Origin: an uncultured Alphaproteobacteria bacterium
GTDB taxonomy: Bacteria; Pseudomonadota; Alphaproteobacteria; Rhizobiales; Pleomorphomonadaceae
Reading direction: 5' to 3'
Assembly: GCA_937900425.1 (NCBI GenBank)
Contig: CALCDT010000156.1
Span: forward strand, 1 to 64,000
Length of the DNA stretch: 64,000 nt
Under the pieces are notes generated by a model. That model saw only the letters and a list, made by a program, of their open reading frames with translations. It was not told the origin of the DNA and made no database searches. The translations under genes and the position numbers were made by a program. Positions within the stretch are counted from its first letter, which is position 1, and the number at the start of each line of letters is the position of its first letter. This document shows positions 1 to 7,837 of the stretch, piece after piece.

Positions 1-1
1 G

Positions 2-337
2 GTCCCGGCGGCGGCGGCGACGGTCTCGGCCGCGCCGGTGGACGGCGCGGTCGCCCGCGGGCGCGCCGCCTTCCTCGCCAACGGCTGCGGCGGCTGCCAC
101 CGGGTCGCCGGCCTTCCCGTCGAGGGCGGTGTCGGTCCGGATCTCTCCCACGTCGGCGGCCGCCGCACGCTGGCGGCCGCGACCCTCGCCAACACGCCCC
201 AGTTGCTCGCCGCCTTCATCGCCGACCCCGGCCGCTACAAGCCGGGCGTTCGCATGCCGGCCTATCGCATGTTGCCCGAGGACGAGATCGCCGCGATGGC
301 GGCCTTCCTCTCGGCCCTCAAGGAGGAGGGATCGTGA
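2..337 (+). CDS. coxB: Cytochrome c oxidase subunit II, C-terminal cytochrome c domain (5' truncated by window edge)
   Basis: The reading frame is open from the window edge and ends with a class I cytochrome c domain. The haem-binding motif CGGCH lies early in the domain, and a candidate axial methionine sits in RMPAYRM near the end. A cytochrome c domain directly upstream of the oxidase subunit I gene is the expected tail of subunit II in caa3-type oxidases, where it feeds electrons to CuA. The subunit II membrane hairpin and CuA site would lie outside the window, so a free-standing cytochrome c cannot be fully excluded. An Ala-rich linker precedes the domain. The stop overlaps the GTG start of the next gene, indicating translational coupling. 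Confidence 0.75.
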   Translation, partial: VPAAAATVSAAPVDGAVARGRAAFLANGCGGCHRVAGLPVEGGVGPDLSHVGGRRTLAAATLANTPQLLAAFIADPGRYKPGVRMPAYRMLPEDEIAAMAAFLSALKEEGS

Positions 338-2883
338 GCGAGACCATGACGTCCCCGGCGCCCCTCCCCGCGCCGGCGCCGGACCAGGACGATCCTGCGG
401 TCCGCGCGGCGCAGGAGGGACGGCTGCGCGAGGCCTGGAAGCAGCCACCCGGCTGGCGCTATCTCAGCGCCGTCAACAACACCGAGATCGGCGTTTGGTA
501 CATCGCCACCGCCTTCGTCTTCATGATGTTCGCGGGCGTGCTCGCTCTTCTCGTGCGGGTGCAGCTCGCGGTGCCGGGCAACGATTTCCTGTCGGCGGAG
601 ACCTACAACCAGGCGTTCACGCTGCACGGCACGGCGATGATGTTCCTGTTCGCCGTGCCGATCTTCGAGGCGGTGGCGATCCTGATCCTGCCCTCGCTGC
701 TCAAGGCCCGCGACCTGCCGTTCCCCCGGCTGTCCGCCTTCGGCTACTGGTGCTTCCTGATCGGCGGCGTCTTCGTCTGCGGCTCGATCTTCTTCGGCGT
801 CGCGCCGAACGGCGGCTGGTTCATGTACCCGCCGCTCTCGACCGAGCAGGGCGGCCTCGGCGCCGACATCTGGCTGCTCGGCCTCTCCTTCATCGAGGTC
901 GCCTCGATCGCCGCGGCGGTCGAGCTCATCGTCGGCGTCCTCAAGTGCCGCCCGCCGGGCATGCACCTCAACCTCACCCCGCTCTACGGCTGGTACGTGC
1001 TGATCGTCGGGGTGATGATCCTGTTCGCCTTCCCGCCGCTGATCGCCGGCGACCTGCTGTTCGAGATGGAGCGGGCCTTCGACTGGCCGTTCTTCAATCC
1101 GGACCGCGGCGGCGACCCGCTGCTGTGGCAGCACCTGTTCTGGATCTTCGGCCACCCGGAGGTCTACATCGTCTTCCTGCCCTCGATCGCGCTGCTGGCG
1201 ATGATGGTGCCGACCTTCGCCCGCCGGCCGGTCGCGGGCTATTCGTGGATCGTGCTGTCGGCGGTCGGAACCGGCTTCCTGAGCTTCGGGCTCTGGGTCC
1301 ACCACATGTTCACCACGGGCCTGCCGTCGATCTCGCTCGGCTTCTTCTCGGCGGCCTCGGCGGCGGTGGCGATTCCGACCGGCATCCAGATCTTCGTCTT
1401 CATCGCGACGCTCAGTCTCGGCCGCGTCGTCAAGTCGGTGCCGCTGCTCTACGCCATGGGCGCGCTCGCCATCTTCGTCGCCGGCGGCCTCACCGGGGTG
1501 ATGGTCGCCCTCGTCCCCTTCGACTTCCAGGCCCACGACACCTATTTCGTCGTCGCGCACCTGCACTACACCCTGTTCGGCGGCATGGTGTTCCCGCTGT
1601 TCGCCGGCATCCATTACTACTACCCGCTCCTCGGCGGAAACATGCTGTCGCGCAAGCTCGGCATCGTCTCCTTCTGGATGATGTTCACCGGCTTCAACGT
1701 CACTTTCCTGCCGATGCACCTCACCGGCCTTCGCGGCATGCCGCGCCGGGTGTTCACCTACGACCCCGACCTCGGCTGGAACGCGCTCAACCTGGTCTCG
1801 ACGGTCGGCGCCTTCCTCTTCGCCGCCGGCTTCCTCGTCTTCGTCTGGGACGTGCTGCGGCCGAAGGGCGAGAAGGACCGGGCGAAGCGCAATCCCTGGG
1901 ACGCGGGCACCGTCGAATGGCTGCAGAGGATGCCGCCCGAGAACTGGGGCGCGCGCTGCGTGCCGCGGATCGAGAGCCGCAACCCGCTGTGGGAGGATCC
2001 CGAGTTCCTGCGCAAATACGACGAGGGCCGGTTCTACCTGCCGGACGCGGAGGATCTGAAGCGCGAGACGCTGATCACCTCGGTGCTCGACGCCGAGCCG
2101 ATCCAGTGTCTGCGCGTCTCCGGGCCGGCGTGGATCACCCTCGGCGCGGCCTTCAGTCTCGGCGGCTCCTTCATCTTCGCGACCTTCCACTGGTGGACCG
2201 CGACGATCCTCGCCGCTCTCGCCGCCCTCGCCTGCATCCTCTACTGGCTCTGGACCGGCACGGCGCAGCATCCCGAGCGCAACGAGCGCGACATCGGCCT
2301 CGGCACACGGGTGCCGCTCTACGTCTCCGGACCCAAGGCGACCGGCTGGTGGGCGATGTTCATCACCATGACCGGCGACCTCACCGCCTTCTTCGGCCTC
2401 GTCTTCGGCTATTTCTACTACTGGACCATCGCGCCGGTGTTCCCGCCGCCGCAGATCGAGGGGCCGGGCTGGGGCTGGCCGCTCGCCGCCGCCGCCCTCT
2501 TCGTCCTCGCCTGGGCCGCGACGCTCGCCGCCCGCGAGACCAACGCCCGCGGCCGGATCGGCCTCGCCCGCGGCGCCCTCGTCGTCGCCCTCGGCGCGAC
2601 GGTCGCCGGCTCGGCGGCGATCCTCGCGGGACCCTGGACCCACGGCATGGACCCGACCGTCAACGTCTATCCGGCGATCGTCTGGCTGCTCGGGATCTGG
2701 ACGGTGATCCACGCCGGGGCCGGCGTCGTCATGCTCGGCTTCTGCCTCGCGGCCAGTCTCTTCGGGCGGATGACACCGGACTATGACGCCGACATTCGCA
2801 ACGTCGCCCTCTACTGGCATTTCATGCTGCTCACGGCGATCGTCACCGCCCTCGTCACGGGAGGCTTTCCGCTAATCTCATGA
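334..2883 (+). CDS. ctaD: Cytochrome c oxidase subunits I and III, fused (caa3-type)
   Basis: This 849-residue integral membrane protein reduces O2 to water and pumps protons. The subunit I part carries the haem-copper landmarks in order: HGTAMMF (helix II haem a ligand), HPEVYI (CuB ligand and cross-linked Tyr), HHMF (CuB ligands) and HLHYT (helix X haem ligands). After about residue 540 a hydrophilic linker leads to a further set of membrane helices of subunit III type, so I and III are one polypeptide. That fusion is known from caa3-type enzymes. The GTG start overlaps the stop of subunit II, and the stop overlaps the ATG of the following membrane protein. No separate subunit III gene is seen. 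Confidence 0.92.
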   Translation: MSETMTSPAPLPAPAPDQDDPAVRAAQEGRLREAWKQPPGWRYLSAVNNTEIGVWYIATAFVFMMFAGVLALLVRVQLAVPGNDFLSAETYNQAFTLHGTAMMFLFAVPIFEAVAILILPSLLKARDLPFPRLSAFGYWCFLIGGVFVCGSIFFGVAPNGGWFMYPPLSTEQGGLGADIWLLGLSFIEVASIAAAVELIVGVLKCRPPGMHLNLTPLYGWYVLIVGVMILFAFPPLIAGDLLFEMERAFDWPFFNPDRGGDPLLWQHLFWIFGHPEVYIVFLPSIALLAMMVPTFARRPVAGYSWIVLSAVGTGFLSFGLWVHHMFTTGLPSISLGFFSAASAAVAIPTGIQIFVFIATLSLGRVVKSVPLLYAMGALAIFVAGGLTGVMVALVPFDFQAHDTYFVVAHLHYTLFGGMVFPLFAGIHYYYPLLGGNMLSRKLGIVSFWMMFTGFNVTFLPMHLTGLRGMPRRVFTYDPDLGWNALNLVSTVGAFLFAAGFLVFVWDVLRPKGEKDRAKRNPWDAGTVEWLQRMPPENWGARCVPRIESRNPLWEDPEFLRKYDEGRFYLPDAEDLKRETLITSVLDAEPIQCLRVSGPAWITLGAAFSLGGSFIFATFHWWTATILAALAALACILYWLWTGTAQHPERNERDIGLGTRVPLYVSGPKATGWWAMFITMTGDLTAFFGLVFGYFYYWTIAPVFPPPQIEGPGWGWPLAAAALFVLAWAATLAARETNARGRIGLARGALVVALGATVAGSAAILAGPWTHGMDPTVNVYPAIVWLLGIWTVIHAGAGVVMLGFCLAASLFGRMTPDYDADIRNVALYWHFMLLTAIVTALVTGGFPLIS

Positions 2884-3299
2884 CCGAGACCGACACCAGA
2901 TCCGGCGAGACCGAGGAAGCGGTCCGCGACCACGAGACCGGCATCGACCTGTGGCGGGTCGTCACCGCCCCGACGGTGTGGGCGGCGCATTTCCTCGTCT
3001 GCTACGTCGGCGCCGCCGTGGTCTGCGCCAAGACCGGCCGCGACGCGCCGCTCGGCGCCGCCCGCGACCTCGTCGGCTGGACCACCGTCGTCGCGCTGGC
3101 GCTGCTCGCCGTGCAGTTCTGGTCGCTGTGGCGCGCTCGCGGCTTGTCGGTGTCGGGCGGCGACCTCGTCTTCGAGCACAACTCGCCGGAGGAGCGCCAC
3201 CGCTTCCTCTGCCACGTCGCCCTGATGCTGACGGTCCTCTCCGTGATCGGCGTGCTCTACGTCGCGCTGCCGGCCTTCCTGCTGGAGACCTGCCGATGA
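2880..3299 (+). CDS. Small three-helix membrane protein of the oxidase operon
   Basis: This 139-residue protein has a charged N-terminus of about 25 residues. Three hydrophobic segments follow, at about residues 28-48, 63-82 and 112-133. It overlaps both neighbours by 4 bp, so it is almost certainly made together with the oxidase. I recognise no catalytic motif. By position it could be a small accessory or subunit IV-like component, or an assembly factor. It does not look like CtaG or Surf1. The function is unassigned; the coding call rests on the overlapping stop-start junctions and protein-like composition. Confidence 0.75.
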   Translation: MTETDTRSGETEEAVRDHETGIDLWRVVTAPTVWAAHFLVCYVGAAVVCAKTGRDAPLGAARDLVGWTTVVALALLAVQFWSLWRARGLSVSGGDLVFEHNSPEERHRFLCHVALMLTVLSVIGVLYVALPAFLLETCR

Positions 3300-4540
3300 T
3301 CCGGCTGCGGCTGCGCACGCTCGTTCTCGTCGCCGCCGGCCTCGCCGCCGGCGGCTTCGCCGTGTTCTGGGGCGGCTTCGTCAACATCGGCGCCAGCACC
3401 GGGCATTCGGCCGTCGCCGACGTGCTGCTGCACACGGCGATGCGCCGCTCGGTCGCCTTCAACGCGCCGGCGACGGTTCCGGTCGATCTCGCCGATCCGG
3501 CGCTGGTTCGGCGCGCCGCCGGGCACTACGAGAGCGGCTGCGCGCCCTGCCACGGCAGCCCGGCGGCACCGCGGGGAGCGGTCGCCCTAGCGATGACGCC
3601 TCCGCCGCCCGATCTCTCGACCCGGATCGACGACTGGCGGCCGCAGGACCTGTTCTGGATCGTCAAGCACGGGGTCAAGATGACCGGGATGCCGGCCTGG
3701 CCGACCCAGCAGCGCGACGACGAGGCCTGGGCGATGACCGCCTTTCTCACCAGCCTTCCCCTGCTCGACGCCGCCGCCTACCGCGCCCTCGCCCACGGCG
3801 AAGAAGCCCCGGCGGCGGTCGGTGCCTCCGCCCTCTCGCTTCCCGGCCGGCCGGCGCTCGCCGCCTGCGCGCGCTGCCACGGCCGCGACGGCCGCGGCGA
3901 GGCGAGCGGCGCCTTCCCCCGGCTCGACATCCAGAGCGAAGCGTATCTGCTCGATTCCCTGCGGGCCTTCGCCTCTGGCGCCCGGGCGAGCGGCATCATG
4001 CAGACGGCGGTGGCGGGGCTGTCGGAGGCGGAACTGGCGGACCTCGCCCGGCACTATGCAGCTGCCGGTCGTGACCGCGCCGCGGAGGCCGACGGCGCCG
4101 CGGACGCGGACGGCGCCGCGGCAGGTGCCATCGGGGCAGCCGACGCCGGCATCCCGACCGCCTCCGACACGCCGGCACCGCCGATCCCGGCGGCGACGGC
4201 GACCGCCGGACCGCCGACGCCTCAGGGCGAGACCGCCGCCCGTCTCGCCCGGGGCGAGGCCATCGCGCGGCGCGGCCTTCCCGAGGACCGCATCGGCGCC
4301 TGCGACGGTTGTCACGATCCCGAGGCCGGCGGCGGACGCGATGCCTTTCCGCGGCTCGCGGGCCAGTACCGGGCCTACCTGACGCTCCAGCTCGAGTTGT
4401 TCGCCGACGAGGAGATCCGCCGCGGCGGCGGCCCCTTCGCCGACCTGATGGCGACGGCCTCGCACAAGCTGAAGCCGGCCGACCTCGAGGCGGTCGCCGC
4501 CTGGTACGCCGCGCGCCCGGCCGGCGGCCCCGGGCGCTGA
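3296..4540 (+). CDS. Tri-haem c-type cytochrome, membrane-anchored or exported
   Basis: The 414-residue product starts with a basic, hydrophobic N-terminal segment (MIRLRLRTLVLVAAGLAAGG) that acts as a signal or anchor. Three cytochrome c domains follow, each with a CxxCH motif: CAPCH (about residue 80), CARCH (about 195) and CDGCH (about 340). A long Ala/Pro/Thr-rich linker separates the second and third domains. The start is the ATG overlapping the stop of the preceding gene; the frame is open further upstream but that would run through the neighbour. It is the last gene of the oxidase operon and is the likely electron donor or shuttle to the caa3 oxidase (inference). Two of the domains resemble the paired c4/c5-type cytochromes common in terminal oxidase operons. 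Confidence 0.85.
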   Translation: MIRLRLRTLVLVAAGLAAGGFAVFWGGFVNIGASTGHSAVADVLLHTAMRRSVAFNAPATVPVDLADPALVRRAAGHYESGCAPCHGSPAAPRGAVALAMTPPPPDLSTRIDDWRPQDLFWIVKHGVKMTGMPAWPTQQRDDEAWAMTAFLTSLPLLDAAAYRALAHGEEAPAAVGASALSLPGRPALAACARCHGRDGRGEASGAFPRLDIQSEAYLLDSLRAFASGARASGIMQTAVAGLSEAELADLARHYAAAGRDRAAEADGAADADGAAAGAIGAADAGIPTASDTPAPPIPAATATAGPPTPQGETAARLARGEAIARRGLPEDRIGACDGCHDPEAGGGRDAFPRLAGQYRAYLTLQLELFADEEIRRGGGPFADLMATASHKLKPADLEAVAAWYAARPAGGPGR

Positions 4541-4688
4541 ACGCGGGTGCCGGCAGGCGATCGCGTCAATCCCGCCGCCCGAGGGCTGCGGCGGCCGGAG
4601 GACGAACGGACGGCGTCTTCCGGCGACCCTGCCGCAGCGGTGCCCGGTCCGCGGACGGAACGCATCCGGAGCGAAGGACCGGATGGTC

Positions 4689-5339
4689 CTATTGCGCGAC
4701 TTCGGCGAAATGACGCTCGCAGATCTCGGCCCGCACCGCAGTGAGTGCTTCGTCGCTCCAGTCGAAGTCGAGCGGCGCGACGAAGACGAAACGGGCTTCG
4801 TGGCGGTTGCAGAGCCAGTCGATCCGGAAGCGACCGGCAGGCCCGAGCGAGCCGCCGGGCTCCGACCAGAAGACGGCCGGGGCCGGCAGGGCGGCGAGAT
4901 TCGACCAGCCCTTGTTCTCGGCCTGGAGGCGGAAATAGGCGATGCGTTCCTCGTGCGGGAGCGCGATCGGAACGGCCGGTCCGTCGGCCTCGCCGGTGTT
5001 CGGCTCCGAGCCCGGCGGGGGCGGATCGGGAGGAAGATAGACCACGGGCTTGTAGTCCGCGAGGACGGTGTTGAGCCAGCGGATCACCCGGACGACACCG
5101 TCGAGCGCCCGCTGCTGCTCCGGGAAGCAGACGAATACCGCGCGCCGGCATCCCTGAAGGCTTGGTCCGGCGATCCAGCCGGACTTGTCGTCGCGGCGCA
5201 CCGGCTTTTTCATCGCAGCCTTCGACTTCGATGGCTCGCCCGCCGTCAGCCGCTCTCGTCCCGCGGTCGCCGGACCGGACGTCGCGGTGTCTGCAGCCGT
5301 CCCGGGGGCTTTACCGCCCTTCGTGGAAACCGCTTCCAT
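4689..5339 (-). CDS. Hypothetical protein with low-complexity N-terminus
   Basis: I do not recognise this 216-residue protein. The first 55 residues are rich in Ala, Gly, Thr and Lys and are probably disordered. The rest looks globular, with a proline run (PPDPPPPGSEP) in the middle and a Trp/Phe-rich C-terminal part containing FVFVAPLDFDW. No signal peptide or membrane helix is apparent. The chosen ATG has a good ribosome-binding site (AGGAGAGGG). It lies 64 bp downstream of a glycosyltransferase gene on the same strand, so the two may be co-transcribed and share a role in glycan metabolism, but this is inference only. Confidence 0.6.
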   Translation of the reverse strand: MEAVSTKGGKAPGTAADTATSGPATAGRERLTAGEPSKSKAAMKKPVRRDDKSGWIAGPSLQGCRRAVFVCFPEQQRALDGVVRVIRWLNTVLADYKPVVYLPPDPPPPGSEPNTGEADGPAVPIALPHEERIAYFRLQAENKGWSNLAALPAPAVFWSEPGGSLGPAGRFRIDWLCNRHEARFVFVAPLDFDWSDEALTAVRAEICERHFAEVAQ

Positions 5340-5403
5340 GATCCCTCTCCTCGAAGATCCCTCGTGCCGACGACACCGCCACCGCGGAAGAATCCCGCGA
5401 TCG

Positions 5404-6480
5404 TCACGCCGCCCGGCGGGCGCCGACGACCCCGAAGCCTTCGAGCCGGCGCAGATGCAGTTCCGCATCGAAATGGCGCCGGACGTAGGACGCGGCCGCA
5501 TGCGAGCGTTCGGCGAAATAGGCCGGATCGCGCAGCCGCTCCACGATGTCGGCGACACCGGCCGGCTGCGTGTAGAGCGCACCGTCCCCGAACAGCGGCT
5601 CGAAATGCGGCGGCAGGATCGTCGGAGCGCCCGTCGCCATCCCCTCGGCGATGACCCGGCCGAAGGCCTCGACCCACCGCGGATGGTGAAAATAGACGAA
5701 GACGTCGATCTCGTGAAGAAACGCCTCCACCGCTCGGGTGCCGAATTCGTGGACGACCCAGTTGGCCGGCCGGTAACCGAGGTGGCCCTCGGGAATGGCG
5801 GTGCCGCCGAGGACGTGGACCGCGATGTCGGGCCGATCGGGATAGGCACCGAGGATGTCCGCCGGATCCTCAGGCCATTTCTCGCGGTTGGGCCGCGAAT
5901 GGCGTCCGATACGGATCGGATCGTGGGGAGCGGGATCGGTACGGGCGCGGAAGCGGGTGAGGTCGAAGACGTTGTTCCAGTCTGTCGGCGAGAGCACGTC
6001 GGCGGCGCCGTAGTAGCGGGCGACGGCGGTGCGCACCACCGGACCGATCGGCATCACCGCCACCGGCACGCCGTAGACCTCGGCCAGTCGGGTCCGGGCG
6101 TAGGGCAGCAGATAGTCGATCCGCCCCTTGGAGTTGATCGGGGGGTGGTTGACGACCAGCAGCACCGAGCGGGCCGCGATCCGAGGCAGCGGTCCGTCGT
6201 GATGGTTGATCACGCTCGGATGGCGGTAGATCAGGAGATCGGTCTCGATCGGTCCCGACACATCCCCGGCTTCCGGGTTGAGGAGGACGGCCTTGCCGGC
6301 GAGGATCGCCCGGGTGATGCCGGGATGGAAGTTGCGCCGGCGCATCAGCGTCGTCGAGGGGAGGTGATAGAGTCCCGTCCGCAGTCCGGCGGCGTGCTGG
6401 ATGTTGATTTCCTCGAGCGTTGATCCGCTCGACCCGCCCGGAAAGCGAAGATCCGTCACGGTCACGACATCGAACTTCAT
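5404..6480 (-). CDS. Glycosyltransferase, GT4-like (GT-B fold)
   Basis: This protein of about 358 residues starts with MKFDVVTVTDLRFPGGSSGS, the N-terminal strand and Gly/Ser loop of a GT-B enzyme. The C-terminal half holds the sugar-nucleotide binding region typical of glycosyltransferase group 1, including EAFGRVIAEGMATGAPTILP, where an acidic residue of the EAFG type contacts the donor sugar. The start with a GGGGGAG ribosome-binding site was preferred over a longer open frame. There is no signal peptide, so it acts in the cytoplasm. Donor and acceptor cannot be told from sequence. The hypothetical gene downstream may belong to the same transcript. Confidence 0.8.
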   Translation of the reverse strand: MKFDVVTVTDLRFPGGSSGSTLEEINIQHAAGLRTGLYHLPSTTLMRRRNFHPGITRAILAGKAVLLNPEAGDVSGPIETDLLIYRHPSVINHHDGPLPRIAARSVLLVVNHPPINSKGRIDYLLPYARTRLAEVYGVPVAVMPIGPVVRTAVARYYGAADVLSPTDWNNVFDLTRFRARTDPAPHDPIRIGRHSRPNREKWPEDPADILGAYPDRPDIAVHVLGGTAIPEGHLGYRPANWVVHEFGTRAVEAFLHEIDVFVYFHHPRWVEAFGRVIAEGMATGAPTILPPHFEPLFGDGALYTQPAGVADIVERLRDPAYFAERSHAAASYVRRHFDAELHLRRLEGFGVVGARRAA

Positions 6481-6796
6481 CCACTCCCCCCGGGAGTTGC
6501 CGCGACGGTCGGGCCGGAACAAAGCAACCTGTTCCGCTATCGCCTCCGCTGAACGAAAGAAAACCAGTCCGTCGGTCGTCCCACCGACAGGAAGGCATCA
6601 ATGACACGGCGAGGGCTCGCCGAGCAACCCCGACTGGCGCGACGGAAAGGGCGCGAGGATGCCCGCTGCGCCCCCGGCCTCCGGCGCCTTTCGGTACGTC
6701 GCCGTCTTTCGCGCCGTCGCAATCCTCTGGCATGATCCGGCGCCCCCGCTCCGGGGGCGGCGACGCGCCATCGGCGAGCGGGTGAACGACGGACCC
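6481..6796. other. Divergent intergenic region, 316 bp, with one small hairpin
   Basis: This region separates the leftward glycosyltransferase gene from the rightward CorA-type gene and must hold both promoters if the two are independently transcribed. The middle (6520-6605) is less GC-rich than its surroundings. It contains a short inverted repeat, GTCGGT (6571-6576) and ACCGAC (6583-6588). I see no convincing gene or consensus promoter. Confidence 0.5.
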
Positions 6797-7810
6797 ATGG
6801 ATCTCGATCTGAAAGAAATACCCGGGCTCGTCTGGGCCTATCGCTTCGACACCGAGGGGCGGGCCCACCCCCTCGTCTCCGGCTCCCACGAGGAGGCGGT
6901 GGTGCCGCAGAGCGGCTTCCTCTGGCTGCACCTCTCGGTGACCGACATCCGTCTGCCGGGCTTTCTGGAACGGCTCGGCCTGCCGGAGGAGGCGCGCCGC
7001 TCGCTGGTGCTGCGCGACCGCCACGCGGTGCTGCGGACCTCGTCCGGTGTCGTCCACGGCGTGCTGCCGGGCTACGAGACCGATTTCGAGCACACCGACG
7101 AGACCACGGCCCCGATCGGGCGCTTTCACCTCGCCGCCGGCGACCACTACATCGTCACGACGCGGCCGAAGCCGCTGCGGTCCTTCGCCTCGGTGCGTGC
7201 CGCGCTCGACCGTGGCCAGCGATTCCAGCGTCCGGCCGCCCTGCTCGCCGCGCTGATGGACGCCTTCCACCGCGAGGCCGGCGACATGGTTGCCCGGCTC
7301 ACCGACGCGATCGACACCATCGAGGACGGCGTCTTCGACGCCCGGCTTCACGACGAGAGGCGCCAGCTCGGCCTGATCCGCCGCCGGCTCGTCATCGCCC
7401 ACCGCAACCTGCGCAGTGCCTCCAACCTGGTCGAGGAGCCGGAGGAGGACATGGCCCACGACCTGCCGAGCGGCATGACCGCCGTGCTCGACCGCCTCGC
7501 CCACCAGATGGAGGCGCTCGACGTCGACATCTGCGCCCTGCAGGACCGGGCGCGACTGGTGCAGGAGGAGATCTCGGCGCAGCTGTCGTGGGAGATGAAC
7601 CGGCTGCTGTTCCTGCTCTCGATCATCTCCGGCCTGCTGCTGCCGCCGACCCTCGTCACCGGCTTCTTCGGCATGAACACCCGCGACCTGCCGTTCGAGG
7701 ACGTTGCCCACGGCACGCTCCTCGCCGCCTGCATCGGCGTCGCGGCGGCGCTGTTCGTCGCCGGGCTGATGTGGCGCTTCGGGATGCTGTATTTCGGCCG
7801 CAGGCGCTGA
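6797..7810 (+). CDS. CorA-family divalent cation transporter (ZntB-like)
   Basis: A 337-residue protein of the CorA/ZntB family (2-TM-GxN transporters) that moves divalent metal ions across the inner membrane as a pentamer. The N-terminal two thirds is a soluble alpha/beta funnel with long acidic and amphipathic helices. Two C-terminal membrane helices follow, and the signature FFGMNTRDLPF sits at the end of the first, giving the family GMN motif. The C-terminus is short and basic. Size and the DLPF loop resemble alphaproteobacterial ZntB-like exporters or importers; the ion (Mg, Zn, Co or Ni) cannot be assigned. ATG 6797 was chosen from family length; an in-frame GTG at 6782 is an alternative. 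Confidence 0.85.
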   Translation: MDLDLKEIPGLVWAYRFDTEGRAHPLVSGSHEEAVVPQSGFLWLHLSVTDIRLPGFLERLGLPEEARRSLVLRDRHAVLRTSSGVVHGVLPGYETDFEHTDETTAPIGRFHLAAGDHYIVTTRPKPLRSFASVRAALDRGQRFQRPAALLAALMDAFHREAGDMVARLTDAIDTIEDGVFDARLHDERRQLGLIRRRLVIAHRNLRSASNLVEEPEEDMAHDLPSGMTAVLDRLAHQMEALDVDICALQDRARLVQEEISAQLSWEMNRLLFLLSIISGLLLPPTLVTGFFGMNTRDLPFEDVAHGTLLAACIGVAAALFVAGLMWRFGMLYFGRRR

Positions 7811-7837
7811 GCGCCGCAGCCGCGTTGCCGGTGCCGG

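Noticed and set aside
262..2820. Long minus-strand open frame opposite the oxidase subunit I gene.
   Set aside because: Composition is Arg/Glu/Asp/His-rich antisense shadow, and the plus strand encodes a textbook oxidase.
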